DNA of 64,000 nt from Pleodorina starrii (lineage: Eukaryota > Chlorophyta > Chlorophyceae > Chlamydomonadales > Volvocaceae): positions 1 to 64,000 of the forward strand of contig BRXU01000005.1 of the NCBI GenBank assembly GCA_030267565.1, written 5' to 3'. The position numbers were made by a program, and so were the translations under genes. Each line of letters begins with the position of its first letter. The stretch's first letter is position 1. Positions 12,638 to 25,522 of the stretch are shown piece by piece. The notes beneath the pieces are model-generated. The model did no database searches and was not told the origin of the DNA. It worked only from the letters and a program-made list of their open reading frames with translations.

Positions 12638-12642
12638 GCCAT
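10672..12642 (-). CDS. His-Me/HNH-type nuclease-like protein, unit 4 (type B, 656 aa)
   Basis: This is the first type B copy. It has three fewer glutamines than type A and four amino-acid replacements: Arg to His before PSPPTPHAR, Met to Thr in the Ala/Thr linker, Arg to Cys in GRLRTAPR, and Met to Thr in the ATAMAM segment. The reading frame and the C-terminal zinc loop are intact. Confidence 0.63.
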
Positions 12643-12768
12643 GTCTGTCTCTGCGGCAAAGCTGTATGTGCGCCTGTTTTACTGTATCTGCTCTGCTGCT
12701 GCTGCCTTCCCGCCTGCCTGCCTGCCTGTCTGCGACGCACGAGACAAAAGCAAATCGTGCCCTCTCGC

Positions 12769-12842
<74 letters not shown>

Positions 12843-13870
12843 CGATGATGATGATGATGCCGCGCGCGCGATCAAAAGTAAAGCAGCCGCCCGAGTTTGA
12901 TAGCAGCAGCTACCGATCGAGCTATCTAGTAGTCAAATAAGCAAGCAGCCAAGTAGCAAGCAGCAGCAATCATATATAGTATAAGATATATATATATCAT
13001 GTGTTACTACTATTATTATTATGATAAGCGGTGGTGCTGTGCCGGTCGAGAGAATGTTTTGGGCAGGGGCAGGGCAGGGCGGGCGGTTGACTAAGCCGTT
13101 GGACTGGCTGGGCGCGCGAGGCCGCCGCCCAGCCAGCGGGGCGCAACGACCCAACCCACAAAAAAAACGACACCATAGCAGAAACCCACCCGGCCATAAT
13201 TTTTTTCAAGCTATTCATAATAACTCTGCCGAAGCAGATGCGCAAAAGGAATACTACGTCCAAAAGATCTGGGGTAGGACAGGCACGGAACGGCCCTGGG
13301 GCAGGGTGCCAGGCCGCCAACACCCCATTTAAAATGTGCGCCTAGTCATGCTGAAGGTGTCCTCCAGCGGGGTCTCGGGCTGAAACGTGGCGCCTGGTGA
13401 GATCTGGCGTGGGCACGCCTGGGTGTGCACGGCCCTTGATTGGCATCTTAACATTTTGCTGGCAGCCAGGCTTGTGCACAGCACGCGGATTAATTTTGGA
13501 CATATGAATTGTGATATCCTGGATTTTATGGTAAAATTTGCGCAAATTTTGGTCCTGTGTGGGCCTCACGGCAATAATTTGTTTGAGGGCTCGGGATGGG
13601 TCCGGGCTCGCGAGGTCGTTTTTCTGGTGGTGCGCCGTACTGCGGAGGGGTGAGCAAACTTTTGGACTGTGCAGAAACGCTTTAATACGACAATAATATT
13701 ACAACTTCTGTTATTACCTTTCTTTCTTGATAGTAACAATACTTAGCGAGGTTTAGTTTGGTACCGTAAGTTTCAATGACTGACGGCAACCTCGACTCTC
13801 CGCTGCGTCCACCTCTGCTTGAGCTGGGCCTTTTCCGTAGTGATCTTCTTCTCTTGATCAGTAGGTAGGT

Positions 13871-14032
13871 AACGACCAGTTCCGGGAAGGTAACGTGGTG
13901 CACATTGCTCGGGGTGAGAGCGTGGCCTGCCCGGTGGGCCTTCTGGAGAGGTACCTGAAGCTGTCGGGCCTGCAGGCTAACCAGCCGCTTTTTCAGGGTT
14001 TTAACGGTCAAGCCGCCCGCGCCGGGAAGACC
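13871..14032 (+). pseudogene. Tyrosine recombinase fragment, unit 5
   Basis: Same recombinase catalytic-domain segment as unit 2, without visible change. Confidence 0.75.
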
Positions 14033-14034
14033 TC

Positions 14035-14075
14035 TAGGGTTTTAGGGTTTTTAGGGTTTTTTAGGGTTTTTAGGG
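14035..14075 (+). repeat. Interstitial telomere-like tract, unit 5
   Basis: Same imperfect TTTTAGGG-type tract. Confidence 0.85.
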
Positions 14076-14417
14076 AGTACTCATTGCGGGGGGTTTCGGC
14101 CACGGTTCTGCGCCTTCCGCACCCCACCCCGCACCGCACGCCGCCCTACCACCCTCTCCACTTGTGTAGCACCCCGAATAACCGCGGCGCGCGGGCGCCG
14201 GCCCGCATTGACCGGTCGCCGAGCCCCCCAAACAGCCGGGGCAGTGGGGGATGTGTGTGTGTGTGGCACTGCGTGCACTCATGTACAGGGGTGTCGTCGG
14301 CGGGGGCCCCCCCCCCCCCCCCCCCGCCTTGCCCCACCCATATTGAGTGCCCCCAGCTGCACCGTACACACACGCACAAACACGCACAAACATGCACAAA
14401 CACACAAACACGCACAG

Positions 14418-16339
14418 TTAATCGCCCAGCTCGACGGCGCGCGGTGGGGGCGGTGCCGCAAAGGCCACAGCAAGCGGAACGGCTTCACGCTGCGGCCGGG
14501 CCGCCAGCCCCGGCAGCCACGCCGACTCTGCGGGCCCCGGCGAGGTGACGGGTTCACGGGCAGGCACACTCGCGCACTCCAGCAGCCACTCGTGCGCCGC
14601 CGTGGAGCGGGCGGCGTTAACCGACCTAAATCCCCACCGCAGGTGCAGCGGGTTGATGCATCGTGCGTTGTCACAAATGTGCATGGCTACGGCTTCCTTC
14701 TGCGTACCCTCGGCGGCTGCTGTCGTTGCGTGTTCGCGAGCATCCACATGCTTCCAGCCGCCGCCACCCCCGCCGCCGCCACCCCCGCCGACGCCACCCC
14801 CGCCGCCGCCACCCCCGCCGACGCCACCACCACCCCCGCCACCCCCGCCGCCACCACCCCCGCCACCAGCACCAGCGCCCGAACCCGCCGCCGCCGCCAC
14901 TGCCGCCACCGCCGCCGCCGTGGGCGCAAGCGGCACGCGCACACAGCCCCCCTCGGGTGCACCACCCACCGCCCACAGCGAGGCCCGGTGCGCCCACACC
15001 CATGCCTCCGCCGCCCCCTCCGCATCCACCTGCACCGCCCCGCCACGCCTAACCCGCAGCGCAGTGTGGCCGCCGCGGAGGACGACGTCAGCACCGCGTT
15101 CGGCCCGGGGAACGCGGGCGGGTGTAAAGTAGCTGTGGCCGGCACGCTGCGCGGCCTTCACCGCCAACTCCATCGCCACCCGACGCTGCCGCAGCTGCAC
15201 CGCGTCGTCCTGCTCTTTCTCCGTCGCCGTCGCCGTCTCCATCGCCGTCGCCGTCGCCGCCGCCGCCTCCACCACGTCGTCCGCCTTGCGCTTGAGAGGG
15301 TGGCGGTGGCAGGGGCGTCGGCCACCCGCCGTTGCATCGGCTATGACCTTCGCAGCCCGCCTCGCCGCCGCCCTGGGAGCAGTGCACAGCCTGCCCGCCG
15401 TCGACGTCGCAGTAGTCGCCGGCGTCGCCGTCGCAGTCGCCGACGTCGCCGCCGCCTCCTTCTCCACCGCCGCAGTCGCCGACGTCGCTGTCGCCACCGC
15501 CGCCGCCGCCACCGCCGCGTCCTCCTCCTCGTCCTCCTCCTCGTCCTCCTTCTCCTCCGCAGCAGGCGCCAGCGGCTCGAGGCAGGGTGACCGCAGCGGC
15601 GCGGCTTCGTCGACGGGCGGCTGCATCACGAGCAGCGCGTTTTCCGCCACGACCAGCGTGACGGTGCCGCCCGTGGCCTTGACCAGCCACAGCGCCGCGT
15701 GCAGGAAGGACGGCGCGTCGTCCAGCGAGACGCGGCGGCGCTTACTTGGCAGCGCCGCGCCCATGTCCGCCAGCAGGCGCACCGCTTGGGCGACAGCGTG
15801 GCGGGCGTGCGGCGTCGGCGGAGAAGGGTGAAGGCTACGGTGGAAGCAGCAGCAGGAGCGGCAGGAGCGGCAGCAGCGTTCGTGGCCGTAGCGGCCACCT
15901 CGGAGCTCTTGCAGCCAGTGGACAGCGGTGCACACTGCTGCGCCGGACACACCGCTTGGCGAGAGCGCCGTCAACCCCGCCCGCCGCGGTGTCGGCTGCG
16001 ACGGCGGGGACGGCCGCGGAGGCTGATGATGAGGTGGCTGCTGCTGATGAGGTGGCTGCTGCTGATGAGGTGGCTGCTGCGACGGCGACGCGAGGATGGG
16101 GATGCTGCTGCGGGGAGGGTGCTGCTGCTGGCCGCGGTGGTCACCACCATCATCACGGTGCCGCCGGCAGCGGTTGCCGGAACGCCCGCGAGCGCGCCCT
16201 TTGGGCGGCGAGGCAATCGCGTGCTTGGGCAGGAAGCGACCGGCTGCTGCTGCTGCAGGCGAACCAAGCTGCAGCAGCGGCAGCTTTTGCGACGACGGCG
16301 TTTGCAAATTGGCGGAGGAGCGCCAGCAGCAGTCGTTTG

Positions 16340-16383
<44 letters not shown>

Positions 16384-16388
16384 GCCAT
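14418..16388 (-). CDS. His-Me/HNH-type nuclease-like protein, unit 5 (type B, 656 aa)
   Basis: The protein appears identical to that of unit 4. The GAT run upstream of the ATG is one triplet longer than in unit 4, and the downstream poly-C run differs from that of unit 4. Confidence 0.63.
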
Positions 16389-16514
16389 GTCTGTCTCTGC
16401 GGCAAAGCTGTATGTGCGCCTGTTTTACTGTATCTGCTCTGCTGCTGCTGCCTTCCCGCCTGCCTGCCTGCCTGTCTGCGACGCACGAGACAAAAGCAAA
16501 TCGTGCCCTCTCGC

Positions 16515-16591
<77 letters not shown>

Positions 16592-17619
16592 CGATGATGA
16601 TGATGATGCCGCGCGCGCGATCAAAAGTAAAGCAGCCGCCCGAGTTTGATAGCAGCAGCTACCGATCGAGCTATCTAGTAGTCAAATAAGCAAGCAGCCA
16701 AGTAGCAAGCAGCAGCAATCATATATAGTATAAGATATATATATATCATGTGTTACTACTATTATTATTATGATAAGCGGTGGTGCTGTGCCGGTCGAGA
16801 GAATGTTTTGGGCAGGGGCAGGGCAGGGCGGGCGGTTGACTAAGCCGTTGGACTGGCTGGGCGCGCGAGGCCGCCGCCCAGCCAGCGGGGCGCAACGACC
16901 CAACCCACAAAAAAAACGACACCATAGCAGAAACCCACCCGGCCATAATTTTTTTCAAGCTATTCATAATAACTCTGCCGAAGCAGATGCGCAAAAGGAA
17001 TACTACGTCCAAAAGATCTGGGGTAGGACAGGCACGGAACGGCCCTGGGGCAGGGTGCCAGGCCGCCAACACCCCATTTAAAATGTGCGCCTAGTCATGC
17101 TGAAGGTGTCCTCCAGCGGGGTCTCGGGCTGAAACGTGGCGCCTGGTGAGATCTGGCGTGGGCACGCCTGGGTGTGCACGGCCCTTGATTGGCATCTTAA
17201 CATTTTGCTGGCAGCCAGGCTTGTGCACAGCACGCGGATTAATTTTGGACATATGAATTGTGATATCCTGGATTTTATGGTAAAATTTGCGCAAATTTTG
17301 GTCCTGTGTGGGCCTCACGGCAATAATTTGTTTGAGGGCTCGGGATGGGTCCGGGCTCGCGAGGTCGTTTTTCTGGTGGTGCGCCGTACTGCGGAGGGGT
17401 GAGCAAACTTTTGGACTGTGCAGAAACGCTTTAATACGACAATAATATTACAACTTCTGTTATTACCTTTCTTTCTTGATAGTAACAATACTTAGCGAGG
17501 TTTAGTTTGGTACCGTAAGTTTCAATGACTGACGGCAACCTCGACTCTCCGCTGCGTCCACCTCTGCTTGAGCTGGGCCTTTTCCGTAGTGATCTTCTTC
17601 TCTTGATCAGTAGGTAGGT

Positions 17620-17781
17620 AACGACCAGTTCCGGGAAGGTAACGTGGTGCACATTGCTCGGGGTGAGAGCGTGGCCTGCCCGGTGGGCCTTCTGGAGAGG
17701 TACCTGAAGCTGTCGGGCCTGCAGGCTAACCAGCCGCTTTTTCAGGGTTTTAACGGTCAAGCCGCCCGCGCCGGGAAGACC
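17620..17781 (+). pseudogene. Tyrosine recombinase fragment, unit 6
   Basis: Same recombinase segment; unchanged by eye, although this unit differs from its left neighbour in microsatellites. Confidence 0.75.
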
Positions 17782-17783
17782 TC

Positions 17784-17824
17784 TAGGGTTTTAGGGTTTT
17801 TAGGGTTTTTTAGGGTTTTTAGGG
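17784..17824 (+). repeat. Interstitial telomere-like tract, unit 6
   Basis: Same imperfect TTTTAGGG-type tract. Confidence 0.85.
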
Positions 17825-18163
17825 AGTACTCATTGCGGGGGGTTTCGGCCACGGTTCTGCGCCTTCCGCACCCCACCCCGCACCGCACGCCGCCCTACCA
17901 CCCTCTCCACTTGTGTAGCACCCCGAATAACCGCGGCGCGCGGGCGCCGGCCCGCATTGACCGGTCGCCGAGCCCCCCAAACAGCCGGGGCAGTGGGGGA
18001 TGTGTGTGTGTGTGTGGCACTGCGTGCACTCATGTACAGGGGTGTCGTCGGCGGCCCCCCCCCCCCCCCCCGCCTTGCCCCACCCATATTGAGTGCCCCC
18101 AGCTGCACCGTACACACACGCACAAACACGCACAAACATGCACAAACACACAAACACGCACAG

Positions 18164-20085
18164 TTAATCGCCCAGCTCGACGGCGCGCGGTGGGGGCGGT
18201 GCCGCAAAGGCCACAGCAAGCGGAACGGCTTCACGCTGCGGCCGGGCCGCCAGCCCCGGCAGCCACGCCGACTCTGCGGGCCCCGGCGAGGTGACGGGTT
18301 CACGGGCAGGCACACTCGCGCACTCCAGCAGCCACTCGTGCGCCGCCGTGGAGCGGGCGGCGTTAACCGACCTAAATCCCCACCGCAGGTGCAGCGGGTT
18401 GATGCATCGTGCGTTGTCACAAATGTGCATGGCTACGGCTTCCTTCTGCGTACCCTCGGCGGCTGCTGTCGTTGCGTGTTCGCGAGCATCCACATGCTTC
18501 CAGCCGCCGCCACCCCCGCCGCCGCCACCCCCGCCGACGCCACCCCCGCCGCCGCCACCCCCGCCGACGCCACCACCACCCCCGCCACCCCCGCCGCCAC
18601 CACCCCCGCCACCAGCACCAGCGCCCGAACCCGCCGCCGCCGCCACTGCCGCCACCGCCGCCGCCGTGGGCGCAAGCGGCACGCGCACACAGCCCCCCTC
18701 GGGTGCACCACCCACCGCCCACAGCGAGGCCCGGTGCGCCCACACCCATGCCTCCGCCGCCCCCTCCGCATCCACCTGCACCGCCCCGCCACGCCTAACC
18801 CGCAGCGCAGTGTGGCCGCCGCGGAGGACGACGTCAGCACCGCGTTCGGCCCGGGGAACGCGGGCGGGTGTAAAGTAGCTGTGGCCGGCACGCTGCGCGG
18901 CCTTCACCGCCAACTCCATCGCCACCCGACGCTGCCGCAGCTGCACCGCGTCGTCCTGCTCTTTCTCCGTCGCCGTCGCCGTCTCCATCGCCGTCGCCGT
19001 CGCCGCCGCCGCCTCCACCACGTCGTCCGCCTTGCGCTTGAGAGGGTGGCGGTGGCAGGGGCGTCGGCCACCCGCCGTTGCATCGGCTATGACCTTCGCA
19101 GCCCGCCTCGCCGCCGCCCTGGGAGCAGTGCACAGCCTGCCCGCCGTCGACGTCGCAGTAGTCGCCGGCGTCGCCGTCGCAGTCGCCGACGTCGCCGCCG
19201 CCTCCTTCTCCACCGCCGCAGTCGCCGACGTCGCTGTCGCCACCGCCGCCGCCGCCACCGCCGCGTCCTCCTCCTCGTCCTCCTCCTCGTCCTCCTTCTC
19301 CTCCGCAGCAGGCGCCAGCGGCTCGAGGCAGGGTGACCGCAGCGGCGCGGCTTCGTCGACGGGCGGCTGCATCACGAGCAGCGCGTTTTCCGCCACGACC
19401 AGCGTGACGGTGCCGCCCGTGGCCTTGACCAGCCACAGCGCCGCGTGCAGGAAGGACGGCGCGTCGTCCAGCGAGACGCGGCGGCGCTTACTTGGCAGCG
19501 CCGCGCCCATGTCCGCCAGCAGGCGCACCGCTTGGGCGACAGCGTGGCGGGCGTGCGGCGTCGGCGGAGAAGGGTGAAGGCTACGGTGGAAGCAGCAGCA
19601 GGAGCGGCAGGAGCGGCAGCAGCGTTCGTGGCCGTAGCGGCCACCTCGGAGCTCTTGCAGCCAGTGGACAGCGGTGCACACTGCTGCGCCGGACACACCG
19701 CTTGGCGAGAGCGCCGTCAACCCCGCCCGCCGCGGTGTCGGCTGCGACGGCGGGGACGGCCGCGGAGGCTGATGATGAGGTGGCTGCTGCTGATGAGGTG
19801 GCTGCTGCTGATGAGGTGGCTGCTGCGACGGCGACGCGAGGATGGGGATGCTGCTGCGGGGAGGGTGCTGCTGCTGGCCGCGGTGGTCACCACCATCATC
19901 ACGGTGCCGCCGGCAGCGGTTGCCGGAACGCCCGCGAGCGCGCCCTTTGGGCGGCGAGGCAATCGCGTGCTTGGGCAGGAAGCGACCGGCTGCTGCTGCT
20001 GCAGGCGAACCAAGCTGCAGCAGCGGCAGCTTTTGCGACGACGGCGTTTGCAAATTGGCGGAGGAGCGCCAGCAGCAGTCGTTTG

Positions 20086-20126
<41 letters not shown>

Positions 20127-20131
20127 GCCAT
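18164..20131 (-). CDS. His-Me/HNH-type nuclease-like protein, unit 6 (type B, 655 aa)
   Basis: One glutamine shorter than units 4 and 5. The leader GAT run has collapsed to ten triplets and lost the interrupting ACG triplet, a state shared with all units to its right. The frame is intact. Confidence 0.63.
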
Positions 20132-20257
20132 GTCTGTCTCTGCGGCAAAGCTGTATGTGCGCCTGTTTTACTGTATCTGCTCTGCTGCTGCTGCCTTCCC
20201 GCCTGCCTGCCTGCCTGTCTGCGACGCACGAGACAAAAGCAAATCGTGCCCTCTCGC

Positions 20258-20288
<31 letters not shown>

Positions 20289-21299
20289 CCGCGCGCGCGA
20301 TCAAAAGTAAAGCAGCCGCCCGAGTTTGATAGCAGCAGCTACCGATCGAGCTATCTAGTAGTCAAATAAGCAAGCAGCCAAGTAGCAAGCAGCAGCAATC
20401 ATATATAGTATAAGATATATATATATCATGTGTTACTACTATTATTATTATGATAAGCGGTGGTGCTGTGCCGGTCGAGAGAATGTTTTGGGCAGGGGCA
20501 GGGCAGGGCGGGCGGTTGACTAAGCCGTTGGACTGGCTGGGCGCGCGAGGCCGCCGCCCAGCCAGCGGGGCGCAACGACCCAACCCACAAAAAAAACGAC
20601 ACCATAGCAGAAACCCACCCGGCCATAATTTTTTTCAAGCTATTCATAATAACTCTGCCGAAGCAGATGCGCAAAAGGAATACTACGTCCAAAAGATCTG
20701 GGGTAGGACAGGCACGGAACGGCCCTGGGGCAGGGTGCCAGGCCGCCAACACCCCATTTAAAATGTGCGCCTAGTCATGCTGAAGGTGTCCTCCAGCGGG
20801 GTCTCGGGCTGAAACGTGGCGCCTGGTGAGATCTGGCGTGGGCACGCCTGGGTGTGCACGGCCCTTGATTGGCATCTTAACATTTTGCTGGCAGCCAGGC
20901 TTGTGCACAGCACGCGGATTAATTTTGGACATATGAATTGTGATATCCTGGATTTTATGGTAAAATTTGCGCAAATTTTGGTCCTGTGTGGGCCTCACGG
21001 CAATAATTTGTTTGAGGGCTCGGGATGGGTCCGGGCTCGCGAGGTCGTTTTTCTGGTGGTGCGCCGTACTGCGGAGGGGTGAGCAAACTTTTGGACTGTG
21101 CAGAAACGCTTTAATACGACAATAATATTACAACTTCTGTTATTACCTTTCTTTCTTGATAGTAACAATACTTAGCGAGGTTTAGTTTGGTACCGTAAGT
21201 TTCAATGACTGACGGCAACCTCGACTCTCCGCTGCGTCCACCTCTGCTTGAGCTGGGCCTTTTCCGTAGTGATCTTCTTCTCTTGATCAGTAGGTAGGT

Positions 21300-21461
21300 A
21301 ACGACCAGTTCCGGGAAGGTAACGTGGTGCACATTGCTCGGGGTGAGAGCGTGGCCTGCCCGGTGGGCCTTCTGGAGAGGTACCTGAAGCTGTCGGGCCT
21401 GCAGGCTAACCAGCCGCTTTTTCAGGGTTTTAACGGTCAAGCCGCCCGCGCCGGGAAGACC
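21300..21461 (+). pseudogene. Tyrosine recombinase fragment, unit 7
   Basis: Same recombinase segment as unit 2, ending at the telomere-like tract. Confidence 0.75.
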
Positions 21462-21463
21462 TC

Positions 21464-21504
21464 TAGGGTTTTAGGGTTTTTAGGGTTTTTTAGGGTTTTT
21501 AGGG
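21464..21504 (+). repeat. Interstitial telomere-like tract, unit 7
   Basis: Same imperfect TTTTAGGG-type tract. Confidence 0.85.
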
Positions 21505-21842
21505 AGTACTCATTGCGGGGGGTTTCGGCCACGGTTCTGCGCCTTCCGCACCCCACCCCGCACCGCACGCCGCCCTACCACCCTCTCCACTTGTGTAGCA
21601 CCCCGAATAACCGCGGCGCGCGGGCGCCGGCCCGCATTGACCGGTCGCCGAGCCCCCCAAACAGCCGGGGCAGTGGGGGATGTGTGTGTGTGTGTGGCAC
21701 TGCGTGCACTCATGTACAGGGGTGTCGTCGGCGGCCCCCCCCCCCCCCCCGCCTTGCCCCACCCATATTGAGTGCCCCCAGCTGCACCGTACACACACGC
21801 ACAAACACGCACAAACATGCACAAACACACAAACACGCACAG

Positions 21843-23764
21843 TTAATCGCCCAGCTCGACGGCGCGCGGTGGGGGCGGTGCCGCAAAGGCCACAGCAAGC
21901 GGAACGGCTTCACGCTGCGGCCGGGCCGCCAGCCCCGGCAGCCACGCCGACTCTGCGGGCCCCGGCGAGGTGACGGGTTCACGGGCAGGCACACTCGCGC
22001 ACTCCAGCAGCCACTCGTGCGCCGCCGTGGAGCGGGCGGCGTTAACCGACCTAAATCCCCACCGCAGGTGCAGCGGGTTGATGCATCGTGCGTTGTCACA
22101 AATGTGCATGGCTACGGCTTCCTTCTGCGTACCCTCGGCGGCTGCTGTCGTTGCGTGTTCGCGAGCATCCACATGCTTCCAGCCGCCGCCACCCCCGCCG
22201 CCGCCACCCCCGCCGACGCCACCCCCGCCGCCGCCACCCCCGCCGACGCCACCACCACCCCCGCCACCCCCGCCGCCACCACCCCCGCCACCAGCACCAG
22301 CGCCCGAACCCGCCGCCGCCGCCACTGCCGCCACCGCCGCCGCCGTGGGCGCAAGCGGCACGCGCACACAGCCCCCCTCGGGTGCACCACCCACCGCCCA
22401 CAGCGAGGCCCGGTGCGCCCACACCCATGCCTCCGCCGCCCCCTCCGCATCCACCTGCACCGCCCCGCCACGCCTAACCCGCAGCGCAGTGTGGCCGCCG
22501 CGGAGGACGACGTCAGCACCGCGTTCGGCCCGGGGAACGCGGGCGGGTGTAAAGTAGCTGTGGCCGGCACGCTGCGCGGCCTTCACCGCCAACTCCATCG
22601 CCACCCGACGCTGCCGCAGCTGCACCGCGTCGTCCTGCTCTTTCTCCGTCGCCGTCGCCGTCTCCATCGCCGTCGCCGTCGCCGCCGCCGCCTCCACCAC
22701 GTCGTCCGCCTTGCGCTTGAGAGGGTGGCGGTGGCAGGGGCGTCGGCCACCCGCCGTTGCATCGGCTATGACCTTCGCAGCCCGCCTCGCCGCCGCCCTG
22801 GGAGCAGTGCACAGCCTGCCCGCCGTCGACGTCGCAGTAGTCGCCGGCGTCGCCGTCGCAGTCGCCGACGTCGCCGCCGCCTCCTTCTCCACCGCCGCAG
22901 TCGCCGACGTCGCTGTCGCCACCGCCGCCGCCGCCACCGCCGCGTCCTCCTCCTCGTCCTCCTCCTCGTCCTCCTTCTCCTCCGCAGCAGGCGCCAGCGG
23001 CTCGAGGCAGGGTGACCGCAGCGGCGCGGCTTCGTCGACGGGCGGCTGCATCACGAGCAGCGCGTTTTCCGCCACGACCAGCGTGACGGTGCCGCCCGTG
23101 GCCTTGACCAGCCACAGCGCCGCGTGCAGGAAGGACGGCGCGTCGTCCAGCGAGACGCGGCGGCGCTTACTTGGCAGCGCCGCGCCCATGTCCGCCAGCA
23201 GGCGCACCGCTTGGGCGACAGCGTGGCGGGCGTGCGGCGTCGGCGGAGAAGGGTGAAGGCTACGGTGGAAGCAGCAGCAGGAGCGGCAGGAGCGGCAGCA
23301 GCGTTCGTGGCCGTAGCGGCCACCTCGGAGCTCTTGCAGCCAGTGGACAGCGGTGCACACTGCTGCGCCGGACACACCGCTTGGCGAGAGCGCCGTCAAC
23401 CCCGCCCGCCGCGGTGTCGGCTGCGACGGCGGGGACGGCCGCGGAGGCTGATGATGAGGTGGCTGCTGCTGATGAGGTGGCTGCTGCTGATGAGGTGGCT
23501 GCTGCGACGGCGACGCGAGGATGGGGATGCTGCTGCGGGGAGGGTGCTGCTGCTGGCCGCGGTGGTCACCACCATCATCACGGTGCCGCCGGCAGCGGTT
23601 GCCGGAACGCCCGCGAGCGCGCCCTTTGGGCGGCGAGGCAATCGCGTGCTTGGGCAGGAAGCGACCGGCTGCTGCTGCTGCAGGCGAACCAAGCTGCAGC
23701 AGCGGCAGCTTTTGCGACGACGGCGTTTGCAAATTGGCGGAGGAGCGCCAGCAGCAGTCGTTTG

Positions 23765-23805
<41 letters not shown>

Positions 23806-23810
23806 GCCAT
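21843..23810 (-). CDS. His-Me/HNH-type nuclease-like protein, unit 7 (type B, 655 aa)
   Basis: The protein sequence is the same as that of unit 6. Its unit differs from unit 6 only by one base in the poly-C run downstream of the stop codon, as far as can be seen by eye. Confidence 0.63.
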
Positions 23811-23936
23811 GTCTGTCTCTGCGGCAAAGCTGTATGTGCGCCTGTTTTACTGTATCTGCTCTGCTGCTGCTGCCTTCCCGCCTGCCTGCCTGCCTGTCTG
23901 CGACGCACGAGACAAAAGCAAATCGTGCCCTCTCGC

Positions 23937-23967
<31 letters not shown>

Positions 23968-24978
23968 CCGCGCGCGCGATCAAAAGTAAAGCAGCCGCCC
24001 GAGTTTGATAGCAGCAGCTACCGATCGAGCTATCTAGTAGTCAAATAAGCAAGCAGCCAAGTAGCAAGCAGCAGCAATCATATATAGTATAAGATATATA
24101 TATATCATGTGTTACTACTATTATTATTATGATAAGCGGTGGTGCTGTGCCGGTCGAGAGAATGTTTTGGGCAGGGGCAGGGCAGGGCGGGCGGTTGACT
24201 AAGCCGTTGGACTGGCTGGGCGCGCGAGGCCGCCGCCCAGCCAGCGGGGCGCAACGACCCAACCCACAAAAAAAACGACACCATAGCAGAAACCCACCCG
24301 GCCATAATTTTTTTCAAGCTATTCATAATAACTCTGCCGAAGCAGATGCGCAAAAGGAATACTACGTCCAAAAGATCTGGGGTAGGACAGGCACGGAACG
24401 GCCCTGGGGCAGGGTGCCAGGCCGCCAACACCCCATTTAAAATGTGCGCCTAGTCATGCTGAAGGTGTCCTCCAGCGGGGTCTCGGGCTGAAACGTGGCG
24501 CCTGGTGAGATCTGGCGTGGGCACGCCTGGGTGTGCACGGCCCTTGATTGGCATCTTAACATTTTGCTGGCAGCCAGGCTTGTGCACAGCACGCGGATTA
24601 ATTTTGGACATATGAATTGTGATATCCTGGATTTTATGGTAAAATTTGCGCAAATTTTGGTCCTGTGTGGGCCTCACGGCAATAATTTGTTTGAGGGCTC
24701 GGGATGGGTCCGGGCTCGCGAGGTCGTTTTTCTGGTGGTGCGCCGTACTGCGGAGGGGTGAGCAAACTTTTGGACTGTGCAGAAACGCTTTAATACGACA
24801 ATAATATTACAACTTCTGTTATTACCTTTCTTTCTTGATAGTAACAATACTTAGCGAGGTTTAGTTTGGTACCGTAAGTTTCAATGACTGACGGCAACCT
24901 CGACTCTCCGCTGCGTCCACCTCTGCTTGAGCTGGGCCTTTTCCGTAGTGATCTTCTTCTCTTGATCAGTAGGTAGGT

Positions 24979-25140
24979 AACGACCAGTTCCGGGAAGGTA
25001 ACGTGGTGCACATTGCTCGGGGTGAGAGCGTGGCCTGCCCGGTGGGCCTTCTGGAGAGGTACCTGAAGCTGTCGGGCCTGCAGGCTAACCAGCCGCTTTT
25101 TCAGGGTTTTAACGGTCAAGCCGCCCGCGCCGGGAAGACC
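24979..25140 (+). pseudogene. Tyrosine recombinase fragment, unit 8
   Basis: Same recombinase segment as unit 2, ending at the telomere-like tract. Confidence 0.75.
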
Positions 25141-25142
25141 TC

Positions 25143-25183
25143 TAGGGTTTTAGGGTTTTTAGGGTTTTTTAGGGTTTTTAGGG
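25143..25183 (+). repeat. Interstitial telomere-like tract, unit 8
   Basis: Same imperfect TTTTAGGG-type tract. Confidence 0.85.
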
Positions 25184-25522
25184 AGTACTCATTGCGGGGG
25201 GTTTCGGCCACGGTTCTGCGCCTTCCGCACCCCACCCCGCACCGCACGCCGCCCTACCACCCTCTCCACTTGTGTAGCACCCCGAATAACCGCGGCGCGC
25301 GGGCGCCGGCCCGCATTGACCGGTCGCCGAGCCCCCCAAACAGCCGGGGCAGTGGGGGATGTGTGTGTGTGTGTGGCACTGCGTGCACTCATGTACAGGG
25401 GTGTCGTCGGCGGCCCCCCCCCCCCCCCCCGCCTTGCCCCACCCATATTGAGTGCCCCCAGCTGCACCGTACACACACGCACAAACACGCACAAACATGC
25501 ACAAACACACAAACACGCACAG